From Gammaproteobacteria bacterium UBA2675 (GTDB lineage: Bacteria; Pseudomonadota; Gammaproteobacteria; Pseudomonadales; Pseudohongiellaceae), in contig DEMH01000009.1 of the NCBI GenBank assembly GCA_002354805.1, positions 620,001 to 684,000 on the forward strand: a stretch of DNA of 64,000 nt. Direction: 5' to 3'. The notes under the pieces are model-generated. The model was not told the origin of the DNA. It saw only the letters and a list, made by a program, of their open reading frames with translations, and searched no databases. The position numbers and the translations under genes are program-made. Below are positions 43,786 to 53,073 of this stretch, in pieces. Within the stretch, counting starts at the first letter, position 1. The number at the start of each line of letters is the position of its first letter.

Positions 43786-45357
43786 TCAGTGACGGAAATG
43801 GCGGATGCCAGTGAAGACCATCGCCATGCCTGCTTCGTCGGCCGCGGCGATGACTTCCTCATCACGCATTGATCCACCAGGTTGAATGACCGCCGTAATG
43901 CCAGCTTTGGCTGCCGCATCAATACCGTCGCGAAACGGGAAGAAGGCATCTGACGCCATCACGGAGCCGGCTACGGCCAGGCCTTCATCTTCTGCCTTGA
44001 TGCCTGCGATCTTGGCGCTGTATACACGGCTCATCTGGCCGGCGCCTACGCCAACGGTCTGCTGTTTGCGGCAATATACAATGGCGTTGGACTTCACGAA
44101 CTGAGCGACTGTCCAGGCAAACATCAGATCTGCCAGTTCCTGTTCGGTAGGCTGGCGCTTGCTGACCACTTTCAGGTCACTGTGACTGATCTGGTGATTG
44201 TCCCGGTCCTGAACCAGCAGGCCACCATTGACGCGCTTGTAGTCCCAGGCGTCGGCGGGTTTCTCTGGCCACTCACCACAGGACAGGACGCGCACATTGG
44301 GTTTGGCCGACAGCACGTCAAGCGCCTCGTTGTGTACGGAAGGAGCAATGATCACTTCACTGAACTGCTGATCGATAATGGCTTTGGCTGTAGCCGCATC
44401 CAATGGCCGGTTAAACGCAATGATGCCGCCGAACGCCGATGTCGGATCGGTCTTGAAAGCCAGTTGATACGCCTGTTCTATGGTCTCGGCCAGCGCAACG
44501 CCGCAGGGATTGGCGTGTTTGACAATGACACAGGCTGGCTCAGAAAAGCTCTTGACGCATTCCAGCGCTGCATCCGTGTCAGCAATATTGTTGTAGGACA
44601 GCTCTTTGCCCTGCAATTGTTCAGCTGTGCTGACACTGGCTTCCTGCGGGTTTTTCTCGGTGTAGAAGGCTGCGTTTTGATGTGGATTTTCGCCGTAACG
44701 GAGATCCTGCTTTTTGACAAACTGGCTGCTGAAGGTACGCGGGAACTGACTGCCGGTAATGGTTTTGCCCAGATAGTTGGCAATCGCCGCATCGTAAGCT
44801 GCAGTGTGTTCGAAGGTCCTGGTCGCCAGATCGAAACGCGTCGGTTGTGTCAGGCCGCCGTTGTTCTGCTTCATTTCCGAGATGATGGTCCCGTAGTCCG
44901 ACGGATTGACCACTACGCCCACCCAGGCGTGGTTTTTGGCAGCAGCCCGCAGCATGGTCGGGCCGCCGATATCAATGTTCTCGATTGCCATATCAAGATG
45001 GCAGTCGGGGCGTGCCACGGTGCTTTCGAATGGGTACAGATTGACAACTACCAGGTCGATTGGCGGTATGCCATGCTCGCTCATTACTTTGCCGTCGATA
45101 TCACGTCTGGCCAGAATACCGCCGTGCACTTTGGGATGCAGCGTCTTGACGCGGCCATCCATCATTTCCGGAAAGCCTGTGTAGTCGGCAATTTCCGTGG
45201 CAGGAATATTGTTGTCCTGCAGCAGGCGGTAAGTGCCGCCGGTGGACAGGATTTCGACACCTGCCGAGTGCAGGTCGCGTGCAAATTCAACAATACCGGT
45301 TTTGTCCGACACGCTGATCAGGGCGCGGCGGATGACTGCTGTGTTCTCAGTAGACAT
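43786..45357 (-). CDS. purH: Bifunctional AICAR transformylase/IMP cyclohydrolase
   Basis: A 523-residue enzyme for the last two steps of IMP synthesis. The N-terminal cyclohydrolase domain shows ALISVSDKTGIVEFARDL and STGGTYRLL. The C-terminal transformylase domain has the catalytic KHANPCG and SNAIVYCR plus SDAFFPFRDG. It lies 51 nt after fis in the dusB-fis-purH-purD string known from pseudomonads. Confidence 0.97.
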   Translation of the reverse strand: MSTENTAVIRRALISVSDKTGIVEFARDLHSAGVEILSTGGTYRLLQDNNIPATEIADYTGFPEMMDGRVKTLHPKVHGGILARRDIDGKVMSEHGIPPIDLVVVNLYPFESTVARPDCHLDMAIENIDIGGPTMLRAAAKNHAWVGVVVNPSDYGTIISEMKQNNGGLTQPTRFDLATRTFEHTAAYDAAIANYLGKTITGSQFPRTFSSQFVKKQDLRYGENPHQNAAFYTEKNPQEASVSTAEQLQGKELSYNNIADTDAALECVKSFSEPACVIVKHANPCGVALAETIEQAYQLAFKTDPTSAFGGIIAFNRPLDAATAKAIIDQQFSEVIIAPSVHNEALDVLSAKPNVRVLSCGEWPEKPADAWDYKRVNGGLLVQDRDNHQISHSDLKVVSKRQPTEQELADLMFAWTVAQFVKSNAIVYCRKQQTVGVGAGQMSRVYSAKIAGIKAEDEGLAVAGSVMASDAFFPFRDGIDAAAKAGITAVIQPGGSMRDEEVIAAADEAGMAMVFTGIRHFRH

Positions 45358-45408
45358 AAGCTCGATTTCTAGGTTTATAAGCGGGTGGGAAAGGGCGGAT
45401 TAACGGCA

Positions 45409-45708
45409 TTACACGCGCAATCCATATTGCCTGATCTTCTTGCGTAGAGTACCACGATTGAGCCCCAGCATGGTAGACGTGCGGCTCTGGTTACCTGCGT
45501 TGTGGTCAAGAACTGCCTGGATCAGCGGGGGCTCGATCTCGCTCATTACCAGGTCGTAAAGATTGGCGACCAGGTTCTCGTCTTCCTCATCAATATCCGA
45601 CAGATACACGGCCATCGACCGCTCAACAGCCTGACGCAGACTGAATGGTTCGGCGATATCGGTGGGGGTGTGTGCACCCAGCATTGGCTCAGTGGTATCT
45701 TTTTTCAT
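45409..45708 (-). CDS. fis: Nucleoid protein Fis
   Basis: A 99-residue DNA-bending protein. The C-terminal helix-turn-helix NQSRTSTMLGLNRGTLRKKIRQYGL is nearly identical to that of the Fis family, and the acidic N-terminal half (SLRQAVERSMAVYLSDIDEED) matches the dimerisation part. Fis activates rRNA and tRNA promoters in fast growth. It is 7 nt downstream of dusB, the same order as in E. coli. Confidence 0.96.
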   Translation of the reverse strand: MKKDTTEPMLGAHTPTDIAEPFSLRQAVERSMAVYLSDIDEEDENLVANLYDLVMSEIEPPLIQAVLDHNAGNQSRTSTMLGLNRGTLRKKIRQYGLRV

Positions 45709-45715
45709 GCGAGTC

Positions 45716-46741
45716 TTATTGTGTCAGGCAGAAACTGGCTAAATTCTCGTGGTAGTCGGCAAGTATATCACGCTGTTCCATGACATCACGGCTGTCCATG
45801 AAGCGGGATTTGAGCTCAGCGCCAGCTGGCAACTCCTGGCTGTACCAGTCGATGTGTTTGCGCGCGAACAATGCGCCTTTGAAGTCACCATAAAAAGCGT
45901 GCAGGGCGCGGATGTGATCGACCATTAGCTGGCTGATGGCCTGGGCCGGGGGGCGTTCGGTTGTTTTACCAGATTGCAGAAAGTCATGGATCTGCCGGAA
46001 CAGCCAGGGACGACCCTGCGCGGCCCGCCCGATCATAACGCCGTCTGCCTGCGTGTAGTCCAGTACAAACTTCGCCTGCTCAGGGGACGTGATGTCGCCG
46101 TTGGCGATCACGGGAATGCTGATTTCCTGCTTGATGCGGGCAATTGTGTCGTATTCTGCGTTGCCTTTAAAGCGGCACTCGCGTGTGCGTCCATGAATGC
46201 TCAGCATGGCGATTCCGCAATCCTCAGCAATGCGGGCGATCTGCGGTCCGTTGCGTTGTTCGCGACTCCAGCCGGTACGGGTCTTTAAAGTCACCGGTAC
46301 TGGCACCGCTGCTACAACAGCGCGCAGTATTCTCTCGACCAGTTCGGGATCCTGCATCAGAGCCGAGCCAGAGGCACGTTTGAGCACTTTCTTGGCGGGG
46401 CATCCCATGTTGATGTCGATTATTTCAGCACCCATCTCGACATTCTTTCGCGCCGCATCAGCCATCATGTCGGGATCAAAGCCGGCAATCTGGACAATCT
46501 CCGGCCCACATTTGCCTGAGCGTTTCAGACGCAGGCGGTTTTTTTCGCTCTGCCAGACCTGCGAGTCGGCAGGCACCATCTCGGCAATGGTCAAAGTCGC
46601 GCCCTGCTGCAGACACACTTCACGAAATGGCAGATCGCTGACGCCAACCATGGGCGCCAGAATGACCGGCTGCTGCAAAAAGTGTTTGCCCAGGTAAAAA
46701 CCCTGCGGCATGTTGACGGAATTAAGTCCGATGGCGCTCAT
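45716..46741 (-). CDS. dusB: tRNA-dihydrouridine synthase B
   Basis: A 341-residue FMN enzyme that reduces uridine to dihydrouridine in tRNA D-loops. Motifs: LAPMVGVSDLPFR near the N-terminus, INMGCPAKKVLKRASGSAL with the catalytic cysteine, SIHGRTRECRFKG and ANGDITSPEQ with DGVMIGRAAQGRPW. The fis gene follows, supporting DusB rather than DusA or DusC. The start overlaps the DUF3426 gene by 4 bp. Confidence 0.95.
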   Translation of the reverse strand: MSAIGLNSVNMPQGFYLGKHFLQQPVILAPMVGVSDLPFREVCLQQGATLTIAEMVPADSQVWQSEKNRLRLKRSGKCGPEIVQIAGFDPDMMADAARKNVEMGAEIIDINMGCPAKKVLKRASGSALMQDPELVERILRAVVAAVPVPVTLKTRTGWSREQRNGPQIARIAEDCGIAMLSIHGRTRECRFKGNAEYDTIARIKQEISIPVIANGDITSPEQAKFVLDYTQADGVMIGRAAQGRPWLFRQIHDFLQSGKTTERPPAQAISQLMVDHIRALHAFYGDFKGALFARKHIDWYSQELPAGAELKSRFMDSRDVMEQRDILADYHENLASFCLTQ

Positions 46742-47361
46742 GGCTGAATCGCTCGCGGCAAGGAAGCCGGTTTAACAAACTGAATGTCGTAGTTTACGGC
46801 ATTGCTGCCAGGTTCGGTAAACTCGATCCGGGCAGATGCCACCTCGCCGGGTTGCAGCGGGGAGGGTTCAGAGTCCGTGTCGAGATAGTCGCTGGCTGAC
46901 AGTTGATCGCTTACCAACAGGTCTCCCGACATACTGCTGAAACGGACAACGACGTCTGGCATGGGTTGCGCAAAGCTGCCGCGATTCTGGAAACTGAACT
47001 CAAGCAGGGCCGTGTCGGCAAGGTAGGGGTGCTCCTGGTAGTTGAGTCCGCTTATTTCGAAAGCCTCCGGATTCACTCGGGCCGGCAACTGAAGCGGGCA
47101 GCGATCAAGGCAGGCCGTTTCGAGCCAATCGTAAAAATCAGGATATGCCGCAAGCAGCTGGGGGCGGAACATGAGCAGCTGCACAGGAATGGCCAGCAGC
47201 AGACACAAAGCAGCCAGTAATGACAGAGTCGTCCCAAGTATCCTGCGTGCGCGAAGTTCCCGTCCGGGCCGGGTTGGCCGGGCGGATGACTCCAGCTCCA
47301 GTGCCTCATCAATGACCGGAAGCTCTATTTGAGGTTTGTCTTCTTCAACGATAGTCCACAT
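46738..47361 (-). CDS. DUF3426 domain membrane protein
   Basis: A 207-residue protein with an acidic N-terminus, one membrane helix (residues about 45-66, LSLLAALCLLLAIPVQLLMF) and a periplasmic beta domain of the DUF3426 type (with CLDRCPLQLP and later FQNRGSFAQPMPDVVVRFSS). Many family members carry an N-terminal zinc ribbon with two CxxC pairs; none is present here, so this copy is a shorter variant. Neighbourhood between prmA and dusB is typical. Function unknown. Confidence 0.75.
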   Translation of the reverse strand: MWTIVEEDKPQIELPVIDEALELESSARPTRPGRELRARRILGTTLSLLAALCLLLAIPVQLLMFRPQLLAAYPDFYDWLETACLDRCPLQLPARVNPEAFEISGLNYQEHPYLADTALLEFSFQNRGSFAQPMPDVVVRFSSMSGDLLVSDQLSASDYLDTDSEPSPLQPGEVASARIEFTEPGSNAVNYDIQFVKPASLPRAIQP

Positions 47362-47423
47362 GGTCAGTTCGACAATTCTCTATGCCAGATGCTGATAACC
47401 GGGAAACGGGACAACCTGCCCGA

Positions 47424-48299
47424 CTAACGCCGGACACCGCTGATTCGCACCCATTCATCCTGCAGAACTGGTGGCTGCATTTCAAATGTTTCCCGGTAGG
47501 AACTCAGCAGTGCCTCGGTCTGCTCCGACAATACCCCGGAAAGCACCAGCTGTCCGTTGGGCAGGGTCAAATGCGACAGGATTGGGGTCAATTCTACCAG
47601 TGGCCCGGATAGAATGTTGGCGACCACGATGGGGGCGGGCGTATCGTATTCGCCGGGCAGGTAGACCGGCAGGCGGTCCGCAGCAATCCCGTTGGCATCG
47701 CGATTGGCAGCCGTGGCGATCAGGGCCTGCGGATCGTTGTCAATGGCGATGGCCCGCTCCGCACCCAGCAGAATCGCAGCGATAGCAAGAATGCCGGAGC
47801 CGCAGCCGTAATCAATGACAGTCTTGCCTTTCAGATCCTGGCCATCCAGCCATGCCAGACACAGTGCCGTTGTCGGGTGTGTGCCAGAGCCAAATGCCAG
47901 CCCTGGGTCCAGCAAGACATTGACTGCATCAGGGTCCGGGGGGGCGCACCAGCTCGGGCAAATCCAGAGGCGCTTGCCAAACTGGATGGGCTTGAAGTCC
48001 TGCATCCATGCGCGTTCCCAATCCTGGTCCTCAATCTGTTCGATGATTAACTCGCTCTCCTGCAGACGGCTGCCGGCCACAAGAGCTGAGATTACATCAT
48101 CAATCACCACATCGCTTTCGAACAGCGCGCTCAGCATGGTCTGCTGCCAGAGCGGTGTGCTGTCCGGTTCCAGCTGGAATACGGGTTCGTCTTCTGCATC
48201 CAGAAACGACACAGACACGGCGCCCAGAGACTGGAACAGTTGTTCCATCTCTGGGGCTTCCGTGTCTGTGACTCTGGCCTTGATTTGTTGCCAGGGCAT
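47424..48299 (-). CDS. prmA: Ribosomal protein L11 methyltransferase
   Basis: A 291-residue SAM-dependent methylase of L11. The N-terminal substrate-recognition domain (1-100) starts MPWQQIKARV, and the catalytic domain holds DPGLAFGSGTHPTTALCL, VIDYGCGSGILAIAA, and VVANILSGPLVELTP, a variant of the usual NIL. Length is normal. It follows accC by 21 nt, as in pseudomonads. Confidence 0.95.
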   Translation of the reverse strand: MPWQQIKARVTDTEAPEMEQLFQSLGAVSVSFLDAEDEPVFQLEPDSTPLWQQTMLSALFESDVVIDDVISALVAGSRLQESELIIEQIEDQDWERAWMQDFKPIQFGKRLWICPSWCAPPDPDAVNVLLDPGLAFGSGTHPTTALCLAWLDGQDLKGKTVIDYGCGSGILAIAAILLGAERAIAIDNDPQALIATAANRDANGIAADRLPVYLPGEYDTPAPIVVANILSGPLVELTPILSHLTLPNGQLVLSGVLSEQTEALLSSYRETFEMQPPVLQDEWVRISGVRR

Positions 48300-48320
48300 G
48301 TTTTTTACCAGTTCGCGTTA

Positions 48321-49679
48321 CTAGCCAACAGATTTCTTATGGCTGCTCAGCATGTGTTCCAGATAGTGAATGTTCACACCACCTTTGCGGAAGTTGTGGT
48401 CGCGCAGAATATCCTTGTGCAGCGCGATGTTGGTACGGATGCCATCGATAAGAATTTCATCCAGTGCGTTCTGCATACGTACCAGCGCCTCATCGCGATC
48501 GGAACCGAAGGTGATCAGTTTGCCGATCAGTGAGTCGTAAAACGGAGGCACGGTGTAACCACTGTAGATGTGCGAATCGACGCGAACCCCGTTTCCGCCC
48601 GGAGCATGATAAAGATTGATCTTGCCAGGGCAGGGCATGAAGGTGCTGGGGTCTTCTGCATTGATACGACACTCCAGCGCGTGGCCTTTCATCTGCACCT
48701 CTTCCTGCTTGATGGACAGGGGCTGGCCGCTGGCGATCTTCAATTGCTCCTTGACGATATCAATGCCGGTGACCATTTCGGTAACCGGATGTTCCACTTG
48801 CACACGTGTGTTCATTTCGATGAAGTAGAACTGCTCATCCTGGTATAGGAATTCCAGCGTGCCGGCACCGCGATACTTCATCAGCTGGCAGGCCTTGATA
48901 CAGGTTTCTGCAACTTGCTGGCGCACATCATCTGGAATGCCGGGAGCCGGAGCTTCCTCAAGCACTTTCTGGTGACGGCGCTGCATGGAGCAGTCACGGT
49001 CACCCAGGTAAAGCGCATTGCCCTGGCCGTCCCCAAGCACCTGGATTTCCACGTGGCGCGGGTTCTCCAGGAACTTTTCCAGGTATACCGTATCGTTGCC
49101 GAATGCGGCCTTTGCTTCGGATTGCGTAACGTGAATAGCCTTGAGCAGAGAGCCTTCGTTATGCACGACGCGCATGCCGCGACCGCCACCGCCTGCAGCG
49201 GCTTTGATGATGACCGGGTAGCCAATGCGACGAGCAATATCAAGTGTACGCTCGGCGTTGCCGTCCAGCGGACCATCAGATCCCGGTACTGTCGGGACGC
49301 CCGCTTTTTTCATTGCTTCGATGGCGGAAACCTTGTCACCCATCAATCGGATTGTCTCGGCGCGCGGGCCGATGAAGGTAAAGCCGCTGCGCTCAACCTG
49401 CTCAGCAAAATCTGCGTTTTCTGACAGGAATCCGTAGCCGGGGTGGATTGCCACGGCGTCGGTGACTTCTGTAGCAGCGATAATCGCTGGCACATTGAGG
49501 TAACTTTGCGAGGCGCTTGCCGGGCCGATACAGACTGATTCGTCAGCCAGTCGGACGTGCATCAGGTCGCGGTCGGCACTTGAATGAACAGCCACGGTTT
49601 TAATGCCAAGCTCTTTGCACGCTCGCAGAATTCGCAGAGCTATCTCTCCGCGATTGGCGATCAGGACTTTTTCCAGCAT
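48321..49679 (-). CDS. accC: Biotin carboxylase subunit of acetyl-CoA carboxylase
   Basis: A 452-residue ATP-grasp enzyme that carboxylates the biotin of AccB. Motifs: ILIANRGEIALRILRACKELG at the start is diagnostic, with KAAAGGGGRGMR (ATP loop), RDCSMQRRHQKVLEEAPAP and FIEMNTRVQVEHPVTE (catalytic). Length matches E. coli AccC (449). It is transcribed with accB 12 nt upstream. Confidence 0.98.
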   Translation of the reverse strand: MLEKVLIANRGEIALRILRACKELGIKTVAVHSSADRDLMHVRLADESVCIGPASASQSYLNVPAIIAATEVTDAVAIHPGYGFLSENADFAEQVERSGFTFIGPRAETIRLMGDKVSAIEAMKKAGVPTVPGSDGPLDGNAERTLDIARRIGYPVIIKAAAGGGGRGMRVVHNEGSLLKAIHVTQSEAKAAFGNDTVYLEKFLENPRHVEIQVLGDGQGNALYLGDRDCSMQRRHQKVLEEAPAPGIPDDVRQQVAETCIKACQLMKYRGAGTLEFLYQDEQFYFIEMNTRVQVEHPVTEMVTGIDIVKEQLKIASGQPLSIKQEEVQMKGHALECRINAEDPSTFMPCPGKINLYHAPGGNGVRVDSHIYSGYTVPPFYDSLIGKLITFGSDRDEALVRMQNALDEILIDGIRTNIALHKDILRDHNFRKGGVNIHYLEHMLSSHKKSVG

Positions 49680-49691
49680 AGCTATTGATCC

Positions 49692-50159
49692 TTAAACGAT
49701 TGTGACCAGAGCCTGATCGAATTCCACGGGTTCGCCGTCCTGAGCCAGAATGGCTTCGACCACACCGGCGTGATCCGCCTCAATCTGGTTCATCATTTTC
49801 ATCGCTTCAATAATACAGATGACATCGCCTACCTTCACGTGCTGGCCAACTTCAACGAAGGGCGGAGACGATGGTGACGGCGCGCGGTAAAAGGTACCCA
49901 CCATCGGAGATTTGACCACATTACCGCGAATTTTCTGGCTGTCTTTGCTGCCAGTGTCGGCATCAGCGGCGGCTGGTGCTGGTGCGGGTGCCGGAGCGGC
50001 TGGCTGGGGTGGTGGCGCTGCCTGGTACTGGACAGGAGCAGCGTTGACTGTGCTGCCGCGGCTGATGCGAACCGCCTCTTCACCTTCCTTGATCTCGATT
50101 TCCGCAACATCGGAAGACTCGAGCAGTTCGATGAGTTTTTTTACTTTTCTGATATCCAT
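49692..50159 (-). CDS. accB: Biotin carboxyl carrier protein
   Basis: A 155-residue carrier for acetyl-CoA carboxylase. It has an N-terminal helix domain (MDIRKVKKLIELLESSDVAE), an Ala/Pro-rich linker (residues about 45-70) and a biotinyl domain with Lys121 in IEAMKMMNQIEAD and the thumb-like stretch GTFYRAPSPSSPPFVEVG. AroQ precedes it by 37 nt. Confidence 0.97.
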   Translation of the reverse strand: MDIRKVKKLIELLESSDVAEIEIKEGEEAVRISRGSTVNAAPVQYQAAPPPQPAAPAPAPAPAAADADTGSKDSQKIRGNVVKSPMVGTFYRAPSPSSPPFVEVGQHVKVGDVICIIEAMKMMNQIEADHAGVVEAILAQDGEPVEFDQALVTIV

Positions 50160-50196
50160 GATTTCTTCTCTTTTTGCCGTAGTGGATCAATATTGA

Positions 50197-50643
50197 TTAA
50201 TGTGTGTCTGTCAGTCGCGTAAGCGCCGCCTGCAGCGCCAGGTCGTAGCCCTGGGAGCCAAGCCCGACGATTGCGCCGCTGGCAATGTCCGTGAAGTAGG
50301 AGTGATGCCGAAACGGCTCGCGTTTGTAGACGTTAGACAGGTGAACTTCAATAAAGGGAATGCCGGTGCCCAGCAAAGCGTCACGCAGGGCGACGCTCGT
50401 GTGTGTAAAGGCTGCCGGGTTAAAGATGATGAAATTAATGCCTTCGCGTCGCGCGTCGTGGATCCGCTCAATCAGTTCATATTCTGCATTGCTTTGCAGA
50501 TGCAGCAGATGATGTCCGGCGGCCAGGCAGGTGCTGCTGAGGCGCGAGTTGATATCGCCCAGCGTCTCATTGCCGTAGATCTCAGGCTCACGGGTACCCA
50601 GCAGGTTCAGGTTGGGGCCGTGCAATACCAGGATTGTTGCCAT
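50197..50643 (-). CDS. aroQ: Type II 3-dehydroquinate dehydratase
   Basis: A 148-residue enzyme for shikimate synthesis. It begins with LVLHGPNLNLLGTREPEIYG, which contains the conserved Tyr and Arg of the flexible loop, and continues with IIFNPAAFTHTSVALRDAL and IEVHLSNVYKREPFRHHSY, holding the active-site His. Length fits type II enzymes. The aroQ-accB-accC order is that of Pseudomonas. Confidence 0.96.
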   Translation of the reverse strand: MATILVLHGPNLNLLGTREPEIYGNETLGDINSRLSSTCLAAGHHLLHLQSNAEYELIERIHDARREGINFIIFNPAAFTHTSVALRDALLGTGIPFIEVHLSNVYKREPFRHHSYFTDIASGAIVGLGSQGYDLALQAALTRLTDTH

Positions 50644-50799
50644 AGTCTTAATCCAGCTCGTGGTGCGCTATTGATATCGTTGAAGCGGGATTTTCGCAGA
50701 TTTTTCTTAGATTTTCACCACTCAATTGTGGCTTTTCTCTGATCTTTTCTCGAAGACGGCGGGAGTGCCGTCAGGCCCGGTTGCGGGCAATGGTGCAAG

Positions 50800-51291
50800 T
50801 CAGCGGTAAATCGGGATCTGGCGGGATTCCGGAGGGTAACACAGACCTGCCTCCGCACAGCCCTGGTAGTCCAGCTGCAGGACAATGTCTTCAGTGCCGG
50901 CAGTCAGTGCCTGCGGGAGCTGCAGCGATATCCGCAGGCTGTCGTAAAAAACTGTAACGTCGCCAAAGTACTCGTCATGATGAGCGACACCGGCGGGAAG
51001 CTCGAAGGCAAGCTCGCCGGATTCAGATTCCGGCCTGCTTACCGAAACGCTGAACTTGTCAGCATACAGGTAGTAACCTGGAGCAATGGTCCAGTGAATA
51101 CTGACCTGCGAATCGCTGTCCAGGCTGGTGTAATAGCTGAAGGCCTGATCAACTGGCAGGAAGCGCGAACCGCCAAACAATGAACTGCCCGGCTGGGCAT
51201 CAAGCCCGGCCGGCAGTATCAATGCCAGAAAGCAGCCTGCAAGCAGGGCCTGGCGTCTAGTCCGAATAACGCTCGAAGATGAGGGTTGCAT
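50800..51291 (-). CDS. Stand-alone N-terminal domain of DsbD (truncated)
   Basis: A 163-residue secreted protein (signal peptide LLAGCFLALILPAGLDA) that corresponds to only the N-terminal Ig-like domain of the thiol-disulfide reductase DsbD. The catalytic pair is intact in LDYQGCAEAGLCYPPES, and WTIAPGYYLYADKFSV is also typical. The protein ends seven residues after this motif, so the membrane and thioredoxin parts of DsbD (about 400 more residues) are missing, and nothing resembling them is found in the 156 bp to aroQ. In P. aeruginosa a full dsbD homologue sits before aroQ, as recalled. The start (ATG 51291) lies inside the 3' end of fabB. Confidence 0.75.
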   Translation of the reverse strand: MQPSSSSVIRTRRQALLAGCFLALILPAGLDAQPGSSLFGGSRFLPVDQAFSYYTSLDSDSQVSIHWTIAPGYYLYADKFSVSVSRPESESGELAFELPAGVAHHDEYFGDVTVFYDSLRISLQLPQALTAGTEDIVLQLDYQGCAEAGLCYPPESRQIPIYR

Positions 51292-52474
51292 TGGTACCAC
51301 CAAAGCCAAAGCTGTTGGACATGATGCAGTTCAGCGTGACATCGTCCATGCGCTGAGTTGCGATGGTCAGACCTTCGGCCTCCGGGACAAGTTCCTGAAT
51401 ATTGGCCGATGCGCTGACAAATCGGTTTTCCATCATCAGCAGGCTGTAGATCGCTTCCTGCGCGCCAGTAGCGCCCAGCGAGTGACCAGTCAGGGATTTT
51501 GTGGAGTTGATGATGGGCGATTTGCCGTCAAACACCTGTTTGATGGCTTTCAGCTCTGTGACATCACCTACTGGTGTGCTGGTGCCGTGTGTGTTCAGGT
51601 AGTCAATTGGCTGCTTGCTGGTGGCCATGGCCATGTTCATGCAGCGAATCGCGCCTTCGCCGGATGGCGCAACCATGTCATAACCGTCTGATGTCGCACC
51701 GTAACCGGTGATTTCGGCGTAAATCTTGGCGCCACGCGCCAGTGCGTGGTCGAGCGCCTCAATAACCAGCACTGCGCCACCGCCGGCGATAACAAAGCCG
51801 TCGCGACTGACGTCGAATGGGCGTGATGCCTTGGTGGGTTCGTCGTTGTGGCTGGTGGTCAGCGCACCCATGGCGTCGAACAGATTGGTCAGCGTCCAGT
51901 GCTCGGATTCGCCGCCGCCGGCGAATACCATGTCCTGCTTGCCCATCTGAATCAGTTCCATCGCATTGCCGATACAGTGTGCGCTGGTGGCGCATGCCGA
52001 GGAGATGGAGTAATTCACACCCTTGATCTTGAATGGCGTCGCAAGGCAGGCGGATACGGTGCTGCCCATGGTGCGCGGTACACGATATGGCCCGATCTTG
52101 CGCAGACCCTTGGTGCGCAGAATGTCGGCTGCTTCCACCTGGTCAGCAGATGAAGAACCGCCGGCGCCCATGATGATGCCGGTACGTTCATTGGAAACTT
52201 CGCTGTCCGAAAGACCGGCGTCTTTGATGGCCTGTTCCATGGCGATATAGCCATAGGCTGCGGCGTCGCCCATGAATCGCAGCACTTTACGATCAATGTG
52301 CTCTTCGAAATTGATGTCTACCCGACCAGAAATGTGGGCGCGCAGGCCCATCTCTTCATATACCGGGTTGTAGCTGATTCCGCTGCGGCCTTGCTTCAAT
52401 GAGTCAAGCACGGTCTGCTTGTCATTGCCGATGCAGGAAACAATACCGATGCCAGTTACAACAACGCGTCTCAT
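51257..52474 (-). CDS. fabB: 3-oxoacyl-ACP synthase I (KAS I)
   Basis: A 405-residue condensing enzyme of fatty acid elongation, essential for unsaturated fatty acids together with FabA. The catalytic triad is visible: Cys in ISSACATSAHCIG, His in LNTHGTSTPVGD and His in TKSLTGHSLGATGAQE. It starts RRVVVTGIGIVSCIG. FabA is 23 nt upstream in the same direction, the usual fabA-fabB unit of gammaproteobacteria. The last 35 bp overlap the DsbD-like gene. Confidence 0.96.
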   Translation of the reverse strand: MRRVVVTGIGIVSCIGNDKQTVLDSLKQGRSGISYNPVYEEMGLRAHISGRVDINFEEHIDRKVLRFMGDAAAYGYIAMEQAIKDAGLSDSEVSNERTGIIMGAGGSSSADQVEAADILRTKGLRKIGPYRVPRTMGSTVSACLATPFKIKGVNYSISSACATSAHCIGNAMELIQMGKQDMVFAGGGESEHWTLTNLFDAMGALTTSHNDEPTKASRPFDVSRDGFVIAGGGAVLVIEALDHALARGAKIYAEITGYGATSDGYDMVAPSGEGAIRCMNMAMATSKQPIDYLNTHGTSTPVGDVTELKAIKQVFDGKSPIINSTKSLTGHSLGATGAQEAIYSLLMMENRFVSASANIQELVPEAEGLTIATQRMDDVTLNCIMSNSFGFGGTNATLIFERYSD

Positions 52475-52497
52475 AGGTACCTCTGTGTAGCGATCGT

Positions 52498-53037
52498 TCA
52501 GAATTTTGCGTCAGGCGTAAACAGGCCTACTTTCAGGTTTTTTGTGGTGTAGATTACCTTGCCATCAACGGCAACGGTACCATCCGCAATCCCCATGACC
52601 AGTTTACGTTCAATGATACGGCTGAGAGAAATCTCGTAAGTGACTTTTTTGGCCGTGGGCAGAATTTCACCACTGAATTTGACTTCACCCGCACCCAGCG
52701 CACGGCCTCTGCCGAGATTACCGCGCCAGCCCAGGTAAAAGCCAACCAGTTGCCACATCGCATCCAGTCCCAGGCAGCCCGGCATGACGGGATCTTCCGG
52801 GAAATGGCAGTCAAAAAACCACAGGTCCGGGCGAATATCGAGTTCCGCAACGATAAGGCCCTTGCCGAACTCGCCGCCATGATCGTTGATCTCGACGATT
52901 CGGTCCATCATCAGCATGTTGCCGACGGGCAGTCGTGCGTTACCGGGGCCAAACATTTGACCATAACCGCAGGCCAGAAGTTCTTCGCGGTCATAGGCAT
53001 TTTTAGGAGTAAAAATCGGATTCCCTGTATTCTTCAT
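52498..53037 (-). CDS. fabA: 3-hydroxydecanoyl-ACP dehydratase/isomerase
   Basis: A 179-residue hot-dog enzyme that introduces the cis double bond at the C10 stage. The catalytic His is in FFDCHFPEDPVMPGCLGLDA, which also contains the conserved Asp of the partner site. Start and N-terminus (ELLACGYGQMFGPGNARLP) are typical. A 10-bp inverted repeat lies just upstream (53074-53110). Confidence 0.97.
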   Translation of the reverse strand: MKNTGNPIFTPKNAYDREELLACGYGQMFGPGNARLPVGNMLMMDRIVEINDHGGEFGKGLIVAELDIRPDLWFFDCHFPEDPVMPGCLGLDAMWQLVGFYLGWRGNLGRGRALGAGEVKFSGEILPTAKKVTYEISLSRIIERKLVMGIADGTVAVDGKVIYTTKNLKVGLFTPDAKF

Positions 53038-53073
53038 AGGCGGTTTGAATCACCAGCTTGCTGCAAAGCGTGC

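Noticed and set aside
44182..45372. 396-codon plus-strand open frame over purH
   Set aside because: It is antisense to purH, which carries every catalytic motif of the family. The plus frame is an artefact of codon bias.
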